Assembly: GCA_024509875.1 (NCBI GenBank)
Contig: JAMPIV010012241.1
Coordinates: forward strand, 522,683-586,682
From: Oreohelix idahoensis
Lineage: Eukaryota; Mollusca; Gastropoda; Stylommatophora; Oreohelicidae
Length of the DNA stretch: 64,000 nucleotides
Direction of reading: 5' to 3'
Part shown: in pieces, positions 32,841 to 42,487 of the stretch
How positions within the stretch are numbered: the stretch's first letter is position 1
How the letters are laid out: each line of letters starts with the position of its first letter
Made by a program: the position numbers and the translations under genes
The notes under the pieces: model-generated
What the model was told of the DNA's origin: nothing
The model's input: the letters and a program-made list of their open reading frames with translations, nothing else
Databases searched by the model: none

Positions 32841-34265
32841 CTATGGTCTAGAAGACTCGCACACCTGTGCCGCATCGCTGCCTGCCCGTGACGTCTGCCT
32901 GTCAGTGCTTGTAGCTGTCGAATCTGTAGGGGGATTGCTCCTGACGTGCTTGACACTCGTTTTGCGTGGACGGTGGCCAACATTCCCCACTATCTGCTTT
33001 TGATGTGTCTCCTCCTCTGAACCTTGATTTGCACTCCCTCCTCTCTGCTTAAGACGAGTTTCCTCCCCTAACCGACTACCAATCTTCTCGGCTCCCTTAG
33101 GGTGACAGTTGTCACGGTCATCTCTTGGCTTGCACCCGGAAGGAAACCTGGTTGTGGTAGCACGTCTCGGGAAAGAGCTCTTTGAGGGACAGGCGGCTAT
33201 CAAATGTTCAGTTGACTTGCATCGAAAACATCTCTTCGGAAGCGGGCCTTGAGGGCACTTGGCTGCCATGTGGTCTGACAAGTCTCCACAATTGTAGCAT
33301 CTTATCTTTCTGGGCTTCCTCTGTGCCATGGGTCGCTTCCTGCTGCCCTTACACTCTTGACCGCCAATGCCGCATACATAAATTGCTTCCATGCCCTGGA
33401 CCGATGGTTTGCTGTCAAACTCTACTCGTTCATTCTTCGCCAGACTCCGGAATCCCTTTCTGTAGATCTTGGTCTGATGTACGAATACATCAATACCTCC
33501 ATCATCTGGCGTGATGAACCCCCATCCCCTGTGGACACTATACCACTTGCACATCCCTTTTCGCCTTGTCGGTGCCACTGCTTTTATTGGTGCTGTCAGC
33601 TCACAGCTTCCCTTGACGACAGCCTGACTCTCACATACAAGAAGGGCTAGTTGCGGTTCCTGCGGGCACACCTCCTCGTCTTGCGTTGGCTGTTCCCGCG
33701 GACACACCTCCTCGTCTTGCGTTGGCTGTTCCCGCGGACACACCTCCTCGTTGTGCTTTGGCTGCTTCCGCGGTTGGCTTGGTGCTTTTTTTCTCTGCAC
33801 CTCCTCTTGTGCTGGCGAACTGGCCTCTGACATCTGTGCTATCTGGGACTTTAGGAAGGATAATTCTGCTCTGAGTGCCTCCTCCTCCTTCTTAACTTCT
33901 GCACTTGCTATCTGGACCCGTGTCTCAGGCTTTTTACTTTCACCATAAACAGCATATTCCCAAGGGAAATTCCTGTTCACCTCACTGACTTGTGGTTGCT
34001 CGCTGTAGGCTTTTTTGACAATTTCCAGTAACTTCTCAGGGCTGGCCTTGGCTCCACCATGTATCCGTAATTCTCTAGATACCCATTGTGTCACGTTGTT
34101 CCAGATCATGTCTAACTTGTCTTCTGCACAAAAAGGCGCCACCTTCCACGCGGCTTCCACATCCTCCACAAACTCTTGCCAAGTGGGTCTCCCCTCTCCA
34201 CTAAATAACCTTATCTCTGGCTCCTCCACGTACAATATCTTCACAGGCGCATTGATCGATGCCAT
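32841..34265 (-). CDS. Gag-like protein with LIN28-type cold-shock domain and two CCHC knuckles
   Basis: 474 codons from an ATG in good context (aagATGG). The frame is open 22 codons further up, but only to a GTG. Residues about 1-90 (IRLFSGEGRPTWQEFVEDVE, then WNNVTQWVSREL) look like a Ty3/PNMA-type capsid N-terminus. About 120-155 is a charged helix. 176-200 holds three 12-residue repeats around PREQPTQDEEVC. 236-298 is a cold-shock domain: CKWYSVHRGWGFITP, DVFVHQTKIY, KGFRSL. After IGGQECKGSRKRP come two knuckles, C323/C326/H332/C337 and C346/C349/H354/C359, eight residues apart as in LIN28. The tail is basic and Ser/Thr-rich. LIN28 binds RNA (let-7 precursors and mRNAs) with exactly this domain pair. 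Here the domains probably replace nucleocapsid for RNA binding and packaging, or act on host RNA; both roles are inference. The first knuckle has one extra residue between C and H compared with LIN28. No protease. Confidence 0.88.
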   Translation of the reverse strand: MASINAPVKILYVEEPEIRLFSGEGRPTWQEFVEDVEAAWKVAPFCAEDKLDMIWNNVTQWVSRELRIHGGAKASPEKLLEIVKKAYSEQPQVSEVNRNFPWEYAVYGESKKPETRVQIASAEVKKEEEALRAELSFLKSQIAQMSEASSPAQEEVQRKKAPSQPRKQPKHNEEVCPREQPTQDEEVCPREQPTQDEEVCPQEPQLALLVCESQAVVKGSCELTAPIKAVAPTRRKGMCKWYSVHRGWGFITPDDGGIDVFVHQTKIYRKGFRSLAKNERVEFDSKPSVQGMEAIYVCGIGGQECKGSRKRPMAQRKPRKIRCYNCGDLSDHMAAKCPQGPLPKRCFRCKSTEHLIAACPSKSSFPRRATTTRFPSGCKPRDDRDNCHPKGAEKIGSRLGEETRLKQRGGSANQGSEEETHQKQIVGNVGHRPRKTSVKHVRSNPPTDSTATSTDRQTSRAGSDAAQVCESSRP

Positions 34266-34341
34266 CTTGCTGCAAGACTGCACTGCTGGGTGTTTACAAT
34301 ATTTGTTAGTTTGCTGTTTGCTCAGTGTCACTGTCTGCCTG

Positions 34342-34359
34342 ATCCTGCCGACGACGCCA
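34342..34359 (-). other. Primer-binding site of family D, tRNA-Ser-like
   Basis: On the minus strand TGGCGTCGTCGGCAGGAT begins two bases after the LTR end. It resembles the complement of animal tRNA-Ser 3' ends (TGGCGTAGTCGGCAGGAT) with one difference. The tRNA assignment is from memory. Confidence 0.65.
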
Positions 34360-34361
34360 AT

Positions 34362-36497
34362 TGTGGTAGGGTGGGCGAGATGATGATGATGATTATATTG
34401 TGATGTGTGATCACTCTCTTGTCACACTCGCACCGACCCGAACAACAATAAAACTCTTGATTCTAGAGGCAGGGGCTATATTTATTTTTACAACCCATTC
34501 AGTGACAAAGCAAACATTAAACAAATAAACTAGCGAACATCACAAAACCCAACAAAACAAAACAAAACAAAACACCCAACAGTGCCCGATGCTAATCTAA
34601 AGAAGCAAACAAAGCACAGAATAGTTAAAATCATAATATAATACTGAATGAGAAACACCACGCTCTCACCTGTCAAACTGTCCTACGCCGCCACCTGACA
34701 CACTCAACTATCACACACACACACTCATGTGTGTCGTCCAATGCGACTAGTATGGTGTTGTGCATGAGGCTGGCAACCTCACCATGTAACACAGGTTGCT
34801 ACGGAAACCACTACTGCAAGAGCACACACTCAGCTATCACACACACACACACTCATGCATGTCGTCCAATGAGACTAGTAAGGTGTTGTGCGTGGGGCTG
34901 GCAATCTCACCATGTAACACAGATTGCTACCGAAACACTACTGCCCTAGCATATGAATACTTAATATGGAGGCAAACCACACTGTTGGCCCCATGCTCCC
35001 CTCAGGAGCGAAAGAGAAATATATACCTTGAAGTGAGCCCACGTGCTCTCACAACCATTCCTCACATAACCATAATTAAATAATCATAAAATGGACATAA
35101 AATAATATTCAACTATATGTACAACAAATACTCTCAGTAATGAGAATAAGCTACTACCTCGTAACCGATCCACATCAGTATTCGCTACTGCATTCTGAAG
35201 CATGTCGTATGTGACGACTGGTGCGCCTGGCAACAAGCGTGTCGTATATGACCACTGATGAGACTGGGAATCTTATCACATGAAACACATCGTTACCGAA
35301 ACAAATCACTGCCATAGCAATTTTAGCATAAAAATGCTTCTTGTCGGCTTGTGATAGACACCAGTCACATTGGTGTTTCCATGCTCCGCCGGGAGCAACC
35401 AGAGAAACACATGTCTCAACAAAGGAGTGGCCTCGCGCTCTCTCCAGAAATCTAAATACATATTCTCACCTCACAGTAACCCATTAAATATACAGTAGAA
35501 TTATCAATAAACGTGAAATACACTAAATTACTCTTACATAAAGAATACAATATAATTATTCTCGACTTAAGCCAAACTGGGACTAAATACACAACGTGCC
35601 ACATGGCGTAACATTTACCAAGAAAACTCTCTCTTTCCTTTACTGGGGAACATTATCTTTATCTGCTTCCCACCCCCGTCTCAATTCACACAATATAAAA
35701 CTGCGTAACATTAAGTGATAACTAAGAGTGTTACCGCAGACCCCTCGCGCCGCTTTTATACAATCACCACGTGGCTCTCCCTGTTGCCATCTTCCCAACT
35801 AGTTAATATTATCTAAATTGCAGTTTCTGATAACATTTCTGTCCAGTTTCATGTATAAAACTCTCTCCTACTAAATTTGCCCGGTCTGATGGATGAAATA
35901 CTTGATACTAAATTCTCACATCTGGATTTAGGCTTTGCGTGCCTAATAAAACCTATCAAACATTATTTTCACTCATCTATCATTTCAAGACTAAATTATA
36001 ATGTCCTAAAAAGACATTTCCTTTGGAAACACATCTATCTATATCACTCAACATTAAAATAGCCACATCGATATTATTTCCGAATTAAATAAAACTAATT
36101 CTAATTTAAATTAACTCACGTGCTCAAGGCATTTACAGCTTGGCTCTGTCGTCTGTTCTCTCTGGCGGCTGTGGCAAAATAGGCCCGCTTGTAGTTCGCT
36201 ATCTCTTTTTATAGGCACTAGGCTAATCACTCAACTACTGCGCGCTGGGCGTATTAATCTTGGCTACTTAAATATCACACGCGATTATCGCTTAGGAATA
36301 GCGAAAACACAAATAAAACCTACAGCTATTTAATATAACACAATTCTACACCACAACTTAATTTAAAGGCATTATTGTGGCCTCATTACATATCTTCTAC
36401 TTCAGACTTTTCACAACCCAGAATGCTTCGCGCACATCGAAAATAATCTGCCCAAAAACAGGTATGGGGCGGGCGTCTCCTTTTCGGCCCCATCACA
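34362..36497 (-). repeat. Family-D 5' LTR, 2136 bp
   Basis: Pairs with 30522-32639. Its inner end reads TGTGGTAGGG where the other LTR has TGTGATGGGG. It includes an extra block 'ggctacttaaatatcacac' near 36262. A TATA-like TATAAAAG on the minus strand lies at 35753-35760. Confidence 0.9.
35753..35760 (-). promoter_or_regulatory. TATA box candidate, family-D 5' LTR
   Basis: TATAAAAG followed by GC-rich CGGCGCGAGG in element direction. An AATAAA lies near the far end of the LTR (about 34484). A second TATAAAAAG sits near 36208, so which one is used is uncertain. Confidence 0.4.
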
Positions 36498-36724
36498 TAT
36501 ATATATGTAGTCCATAGACTGTCTGACTCCTCTAGATCTGTTGTAGAAGATAGGTTAAAAGAGAGAAAAGATTCTCGATTTCAGAGACAGCCTCTATTGA
36601 AGTCTACCATCTCACTCGTGGAAATCTATTTCTAATATTATCTCTCACTGTGGCTATCACTCATTCTAATCTATTCAGAAGGGACCAACCCAAGTCTTAA
36701 TTCCCCTATCAAAAATCTACGACA
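36498..36724 (+). repeat. Family-B 3' LTR, piece 3
   Basis: Continues the LTR from its (TA)n tract ('gtagtccatagactgtctga') to the end CTACGACA at 36724. TAGAT (36725-36729) then repeats the bases before 13438. Confidence 0.88.
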
Positions 36725-36729
36725 TAGAT

Positions 36730-36876
36730 CTGTTGCAGAAGATAGGCTGAAAGAGAGAAGATTCTCGATTTCAGGGACAGACTCTATTAATTTCTCCATC
36801 TCACTCGTGGAAATCTATTTCTACTATTATCTCTCACTGTTGCTATCACTGGTTCTAATCTATTCAGAAGGGACCA
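36730..36876 (+). repeat. Outer family-B solo LTR, second part
   Basis: 'ctgttgcagaagataggctg' onward continues the LTR that was cut at 13437. It stops at GACCA (36872-36876), the duplication made by the next insertion. Confidence 0.82.
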
Positions 36877-39138
36877 TGTGATAAGAGGTTTTGATGTTAC
36901 GAATTATAGGATATCCTGGACAAATATCAGAGGATACCAGGATAGTGCCAGATAAGAGACTGGTCTTATAAGAAATACCCCCTTCTCTGAAAAGAGCAAG
37001 GGTGTATAGACAATCAAGGTGAGGTCCAGCTATGTAAGTTGCCAGAGTAAGGAATGATGATGATGAAATTCTCTGGGTCCCTATCTGCTACCTCTTGAGA
37101 TCTCACCAAGAGTATGTTATCTGTGTGTTGTTATTTGGCAAAGTGTCTAGGGTAATGTATTATAACAGTTATGAATGTCAAAACAGAACTTTAACTTTAA
37201 TGAAAATTAAGCAAGACTGTCTGAAAATAGATATATGTATAATTTAATATTCCTGTACCTCAATCTTGTTGGGACAGGAATTCTCAAAATCAAGAAAAGG
37301 TTATTTACATGCTAAAATAAATATTTTTGGTAACTCTGTCCATTTTTGTACACAAGAATTCACTGGAATGACTATATACACAGTTCTTGATATTATCACT
37401 AATCCTACACTGTGAGGTCTGTTATTGTCATCACTCCCAGGTGGTATACTTTAATTGGTGAAATTAGGTGGTTGGATGAAGTGTCAGTGCCTTTTCTAAA
37501 GGACTTATCTTTTAAAGGGTTATTGCAGCTGTTTTGTCGATCATAGACCTGAGCACCAACGTTGTGACTCCTGACTGAAGAAAAGGAGCTAACTTCAAGT
37601 TGTAACATGAGCACTCACTCCCACACGTTCTTCTTTTCAGGCTACTGCAGCAACGAGGTAACTTCGTAATACAACCTGAAATAAGAAGGACAATCCCTTC
37701 TATGTAACATCTGCCTCTATCAATTTCACCTCTAATCCGTATTAATACCTACCTAGGTCAGCCACTTGTGCTAACAAGTCGCACCAGACCTTAAATTCCG
37801 TTGTCTACACTCAGCTTGGTGTAATCAGTCTTCTTCAGTATTGATTCTTCGTTACTGTTCCTCATTCATGTTTGTCTTCCATACAATAATCATGGTATGT
37901 ACAACATTGCTTGTGACCTGTTGATTCCTTCATTCGAACATTCCCTATAGGTTTTCACATGTTATTTGAACAGTGTGTCATTCCAAAAGACAATATCAAT
38001 TTATTAATACTGCACTTACAGTCGCAAATTTGTAAGGCCAATTGGCAAACATTTTACACATTTTTTTCACTCCGAATAAGCCTGCTCTAGGCACATTCCT
38101 ACTTAGGTCGTCGTGACACACAACACATCCCTTTCGGCAGTATCGAATAAATATGGCACACAATAGCCTGTTACTTACAGGTTAATAAAATATGCAAACA
38201 AAATTATCTGTCTTACCCTCAAGTAAAGAATATTCACACACACAAGCTGACCGGCCGTAAAGGGCTATAGCACTGAGCTTCGCAGTACAGACGGCAAAGG
38301 CTTGTCCTTCTGTCTCTTTCTGAATATGTCAGCTTGGCATGGAAGCTTATGAATAATGGCGGAACTTACAAGAAGTTGTTAATTTTTATCAAACTACACC
38401 CAACCAATCAGATGACGAGTCAAAAAAGTTAACTATTTCCTAGGCTATAGAATTGAGCCGTTTTAAGCGTGTTTGTCTAATCTGACCAAATTTTTTTTAT
38501 TTTATATCCCAGTTATTTGTGAACCGATTTTAATTATCAAAAGTGATTATTAAACGGCCAATTATTTTCTATTGTTCTATATAGTATTCCTTTAGTTATT
38601 CCTTTGCATTCAAATGGGGTTAATTTTTTTGTAATTAAATTTCGTCTTTCTGATGTGAAAATGTTACTAAATTAAATTTTTCTAAGTCAAGATAATTTTG
38701 TATGAGGGAATCTCTATGTGTATATGTTAAGCAATATCAGCGCTATAATTTGAGATATCCCTTACATTTTAAGTATCTTTAGTTATCAAGAAATAAATTA
38801 TCTACGTTCGGTCAAAAACCCAAAATAGGCATTATTTCCACTTCAACAAAATTTTCTTGTCCCTACCAAAAAAGAGGTAACGATTTGATTGGTTGTTAAA
38901 TTTTACTACGTCCTTCGATAAATATTGGGATGGGTGTGTGCGGGGGGGGGGGGGGGTAACTTTTAACTTGTTTTCTTAGAAATATTCAAATACTCTAGTT
39001 AAATTGTTGTCGGTAAATTTGACTGGACCCTCAGACAAATTTCAAATACTGTAGTTATTTATAGTTTTAAAATACGTTAGTTAGTTCGTTTTAAGCGGGT
39101 AATTTGAGCGTGTTGTCATACGGATTCACTTCACTACA
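36877..39138 (+). mobile_element. Solo LTR of a separate family (family E), 2262 bp
   Basis: Starts TGTGATAAGAGG and ends TTCACTACA, flanked by GACCA on both sides (36872-36876, 39139-39143), with the surrounding LTR continuing across it. No ORF of interest. It contains a G-run of about 15 near 38942. TG...CA ends and a 5-bp duplication indicate an LTR; no other copy is present in the window to confirm the family. Confidence 0.75.
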
Positions 39139-39143
39139 GACCA

Positions 39144-39180
39144 ACCCAAGTCTTAATTCCCCTATCATAAATCTACGACG
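39144..39180 (+). repeat. Outer family-B solo LTR, last part
   Basis: 'acccaagtcttaattcccct' to 'atctacgacg' is the LTR end (ACGACA elsewhere). It is followed by GCAGG, the duplication of 11232-11236. Confidence 0.8.
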
Positions 39181-39185
39181 GCAGG

Positions 39186-39980
39186 TATGTATGCTGTCAC
39201 CCTCTCTGAACTGTCCATACAATGAAAATGAGATCCATAGAGGGCATGCCCGGAATATTAGTTGATGGACATAATATTAACAACTTGAGATTTGCTAATG
39301 ATATAATCTTAACAGCAAAATGTAAGAGTCACAGGAAAGGACTGATATAACAGAAAAATCAAATAAAGTCCTTTGCCTAAATAGCAAAAAGACATAAGTA
39401 ATGATCGACTCAAAGAAATGCACTGGTTCAAAAAGGGGCGGTACACTTCAGACCGCTATGTTAGCCAAATACGAGGCGTTTCACTTCAAGTTAGAATTTT
39501 GTAGGTTTTTTTTTAAAAAAAAAAAACCTTTAAACGGCATCGGAATTTGACGGGCGTTATTAATTTTGATAAAGCTCCAAACAGGATTGGGGTTAGGTTA
39601 AGGCTAGCTGTTTGACAATGCTCGAAACAGGAATGGGGTTATGGGCTAGCTATAACAAAAATATGGAGAGCCAGTCTGGTGTACCTTGTCTACTGTCCTC
39701 GACCTTTACCAACTGACTTATTCAAAACGCACCATTGAAATAAACGGGGCAGTTACTAAACAAGTCAATAGATTTGCGTACCCTAGCATGTTAAAAACAC
39801 TGGCTTGAAGATGCAGCTCTGAGGGGAAGAGTAGAATTGCCCAAGCAGCGTTCTATAAATTGAAGAGCATCTTATACAACAAATCTTTGTTCGTGGAGGT
39901 AAAAGAGCCCTTCATTGTCATCATGTGTCAGTTCTGTCTGATGAAAGCGAGTCATGGACAATCAGTAAATAAGCAAGAGA
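39186..39980 (+). pseudogene. LINE RT, right half
   Basis: Continues the frame cut at 11236: YVCCHPL (for the usual GCxLSPxLF), then IEGMPGILVDGHNINNLRFA and NDIILTAK, where the active-site FADD has become FAND. A second part from about 39731 reads INGAVTKQVNRFAYP, then SRIAQAAFYKLKSILYNKSL, the usual LINE segment after the active site. About 250 bp of foreign sequence (39440-39685) separates the two parts. Several stops are present. Inactive. Confidence 0.78.
39440..39685. mobile_element. Possible MITE inside the LINE fragment
   Basis: An insert of about 250 bp starts 'ggtacacttcagac' and ends 'gtctggtgtacc', imperfect inverted repeats. It contains an internal hairpin 'aggttttttttt/aaaaaaaaaaaacct' and the paired words 'aaacaggattggggtta' and 'aaacaggaatggggtta'. 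It interrupts LINE coding sequence. No clear target duplication. Confidence 0.4.
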
Positions 39981-42487
39981 ATCTCTTGAGGCCACAGTGG
40001 CGTAGTTTTATAGCAGTTGTTTAGAACACAATTGTTACCATCATTTTTGTCGGTTCCAGAAGATGTAAATCTATTTAATATTTTTGATGGTCGAAGGTAC
40101 AGAACTCTATGTTAACTCCCTGACACAGGTTGATTAGGGGTTACCGTCCCTGTGTTTATTCTTTCTTAAGACGGGATAGTTAACTGTTCTCAAATCTGTT
40201 CTGTCTACGCATGCGCTAGCTTTTAGCGCGAACCGAACAGACTTCCGTCTGTGAGTTGTGAGCTGGTTTTCTGCCGGACGAAGATGTCCGTTGTTCTTCT
40301 TCTGCATTATCTGGGGAAAAGATAGTCTTGTCATATTAGTGATTTGCCCAGAGTTATTCTGTTCGTCTGGAATGACGACAGGTGTTATTTGTGTAGTGTT
40401 TGGAATTCTGTCCAAGGTAAAATTACTTTATTATTACGCAAAGTTTGCAGAACATTTAGTATGAACCTGTGAGTAGCGCTCACAGTTCTTGTGATCCAGA
40501 GTCCATTATGTGTGCTTGACGTAGCCAGTTAGGTCTATTCGTCGAAGTACTTTATAGAAGCACAATAACCATATATTGTTATGAAACCCGCAGGATGGCG
40601 TACGTTTCAGCATGAAAGATAATACATGCCTATGGAAAAATGTACAGTTGTTTATCAATCATTATAAGGCCCGTCATTACGGCCTAGAACTTTGAGCAGA
40701 AGAAGAAGTACCTGAAAGGTGAAGCCAGATAAAGTCTTGACTGTATTATCAAGTTCACAGACTTCCATATTAAGCAACTATATTTGTTTAAGGACTGCCT
40801 GACGCGTTCAGTCAGGGGGCCCTGAGTTACAGTAGGAAAAGAATGGGTTGTCAAGCCAGCGTTATTGGCATCATACCTATGAGCTGTACGGAACTGATGA
40901 TGTTCGATGTTATTAATTATTACCACCTATGAACAGTTATTAAAGGACAGACCATTGTCGATAACGTCCTTATAGATGAGTGGTTCAAGCTTTATTTACC
41001 AGATGTTTTGCCAGTCATATCCAATATACATGATGTGTCTTGATTCTCGTCCATTTGACTGTACCTGTTGATGTCACTGTGTCACGTAATTAAATGGTTG
41101 AAAGTTCCAGCAGTTTTCTACAATTACTGACTACTGCATGTGAGTGAGTGGGTGCCTTGTTTACATTTCAAAGATCCTATACGCATTCGTGTCTCTACAC
41201 ACCCACCTCACTTGTCAACCATACAATCTTCGAGTACCTTACATACAAGAAATGTCTGATGTTCGAATGTCAACATGACACCCTTTCAGCGCCTCAACGC
41301 CTGGTGAGCTATTCATGCATAACAAAGCTGCTTGGCCCAGGTCGGACGGGCTACAACAGTACACAGCAAGGAGATTGTTACGTTCCTACATATCATACGT
41401 AAATCCCACCTTAACATTTGTAGTGGTCACATAAAAAAAGGACATAACATTCGTGGTGGCCGTAAATATACGGTAACAACAATACAGCTAAAAAGTGTAA
41501 TAAGAATATCCTGAACATAGCCGCTGAACAAAGAATGCTTATTAGAGGGAAGCAATTCGCCTTATTTGGGCCTGTTATAAAAAAAAGGGAAAGCTGGAAT
41601 ATATCAATGTGCACGCTTATTTACAATGGTCTTTTTTTAAAATCGAAATTACGACTTTTTTTTTCTTTATAACAAGTCCACTCGATTTTTCTGGCACTTA
41701 AATTTTGCCGCCCCAGGTGACCGCCTACTTCGCCCAATGGATAAACCGGTGTAGGAGGCACTGTTACGTGTGGTTTTCTTCTTGTAGTTTGGTTTTGAGT
41801 AGAGTACAGTATCACAAACGTTCATGCATCATGCTGACAAACACGAATGGAGACGGGTATGGTCGTCACAGAACATCACTGGCTCAATAACACAAGACGT
41901 CGGGTAGAGGGTCCACGATATATCTTCTTCAGCATTTATTTTACATCAAGGAAACATCTTCATGGTCAATGCATATACAAGGCATACATAGTAGTTAATC
42001 TTCCATCTGTCTCGTCTCAATCATTCAGTCCTGGCCGCTGTACTAGAGGTGCATACGAACGATGACCACCCAAGTAATGTGGACCAGACGACGTGAATAT
42101 AAAAATACTTGATTTATCTTACTCGATAAGAGGTGGAACTTCTATATAAGTTCAGGACCATCTTAGAAAACATAGTGGCGGCCTCCGAAGTTAGTTATGC
42201 CACTTAAATAATTATCTTCCTCCGCAATTCTTGGAGCTTGAAAAACACGTCTTACTAGGACGACTTGAAGTAACGAAAGGCCACGAATATTAGCCGTTAG
42301 AATAAATTAGTGAAAACGTGTTACGTCATTGACAACTGGTGACGTATTAAATATGCAGCGTTCAATATAAGTTAAAAACCGTGCAAAAACATGAGACAAA
42401 GAGACATATTTCCTCAAAAGTACTGGCAATAAGTCTATGTGTGGCAAGAATTGCAAAACAAATCAATATTCGTTCTTTAACAGTCAC
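39981..42487. other. Unassigned sequence
   Basis: About 2.5 kb without recognisable genes. Short ORFs of 60-93 codons on both strands match nothing I know. A/T runs lie near 41577-41585 and 41654-41667. Probably old, decayed repeats. Confidence 0.5.

Larger units (their letters stand above)
30522..36497 (-). mobile_element. Family-D non-autonomous LTR element carrying a LIN28-like gene
   Basis: Two LTRs (30522-32639 and 34362-36497, about 2.1 kb each) flank a 1722-bp interior with one minus-strand ORF. In element direction: 5' LTR 36497-34362, PBS 34359-34342, ORF 34265-32841, purine tract, 3' LTR 32639-30522. The LTR ends form a perfect 10-base inverted repeat (TGTGATGGGG/CCCCATCACA in the left LTR). 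It inserted in the (TA)n of the family-B LTR, which hides the target duplication. No protease, integrase or RT is present, so it depends on other elements. Confidence 0.9.
13438..36724 (+). mobile_element. Family-B LTR element with two later insertions
   Basis: The complete outline is 5' LTR 13438-15906, leader and gag-protease-integrase 15907-19312, and a 3' LTR in three pieces (19313-20471, 29575-30521, 36498-36724). TAGAT at 13433-13437 and 36725-36729 is the target duplication in the outer solo LTR. RT, RNase H and about the first 115 bp of the 3' LTR have been lost in one deletion at 19313. Two other elements inserted later into the 3' LTR. Confidence 0.88.

Noticed and set aside
32841..34265. 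A normal host lin-28 gene or processed copy
   Set aside because: The protein has a Gag-like N-terminus and basic tail absent from LIN28, no introns, and sits exactly between paired LTRs with PBS and purine tract.
34266..34331. Longer start for the LIN28-like ORF
   Set aside because: The upstream extension begins with GTG and lies in the leader right after the PBS; the ATG at 34265 has a good context.
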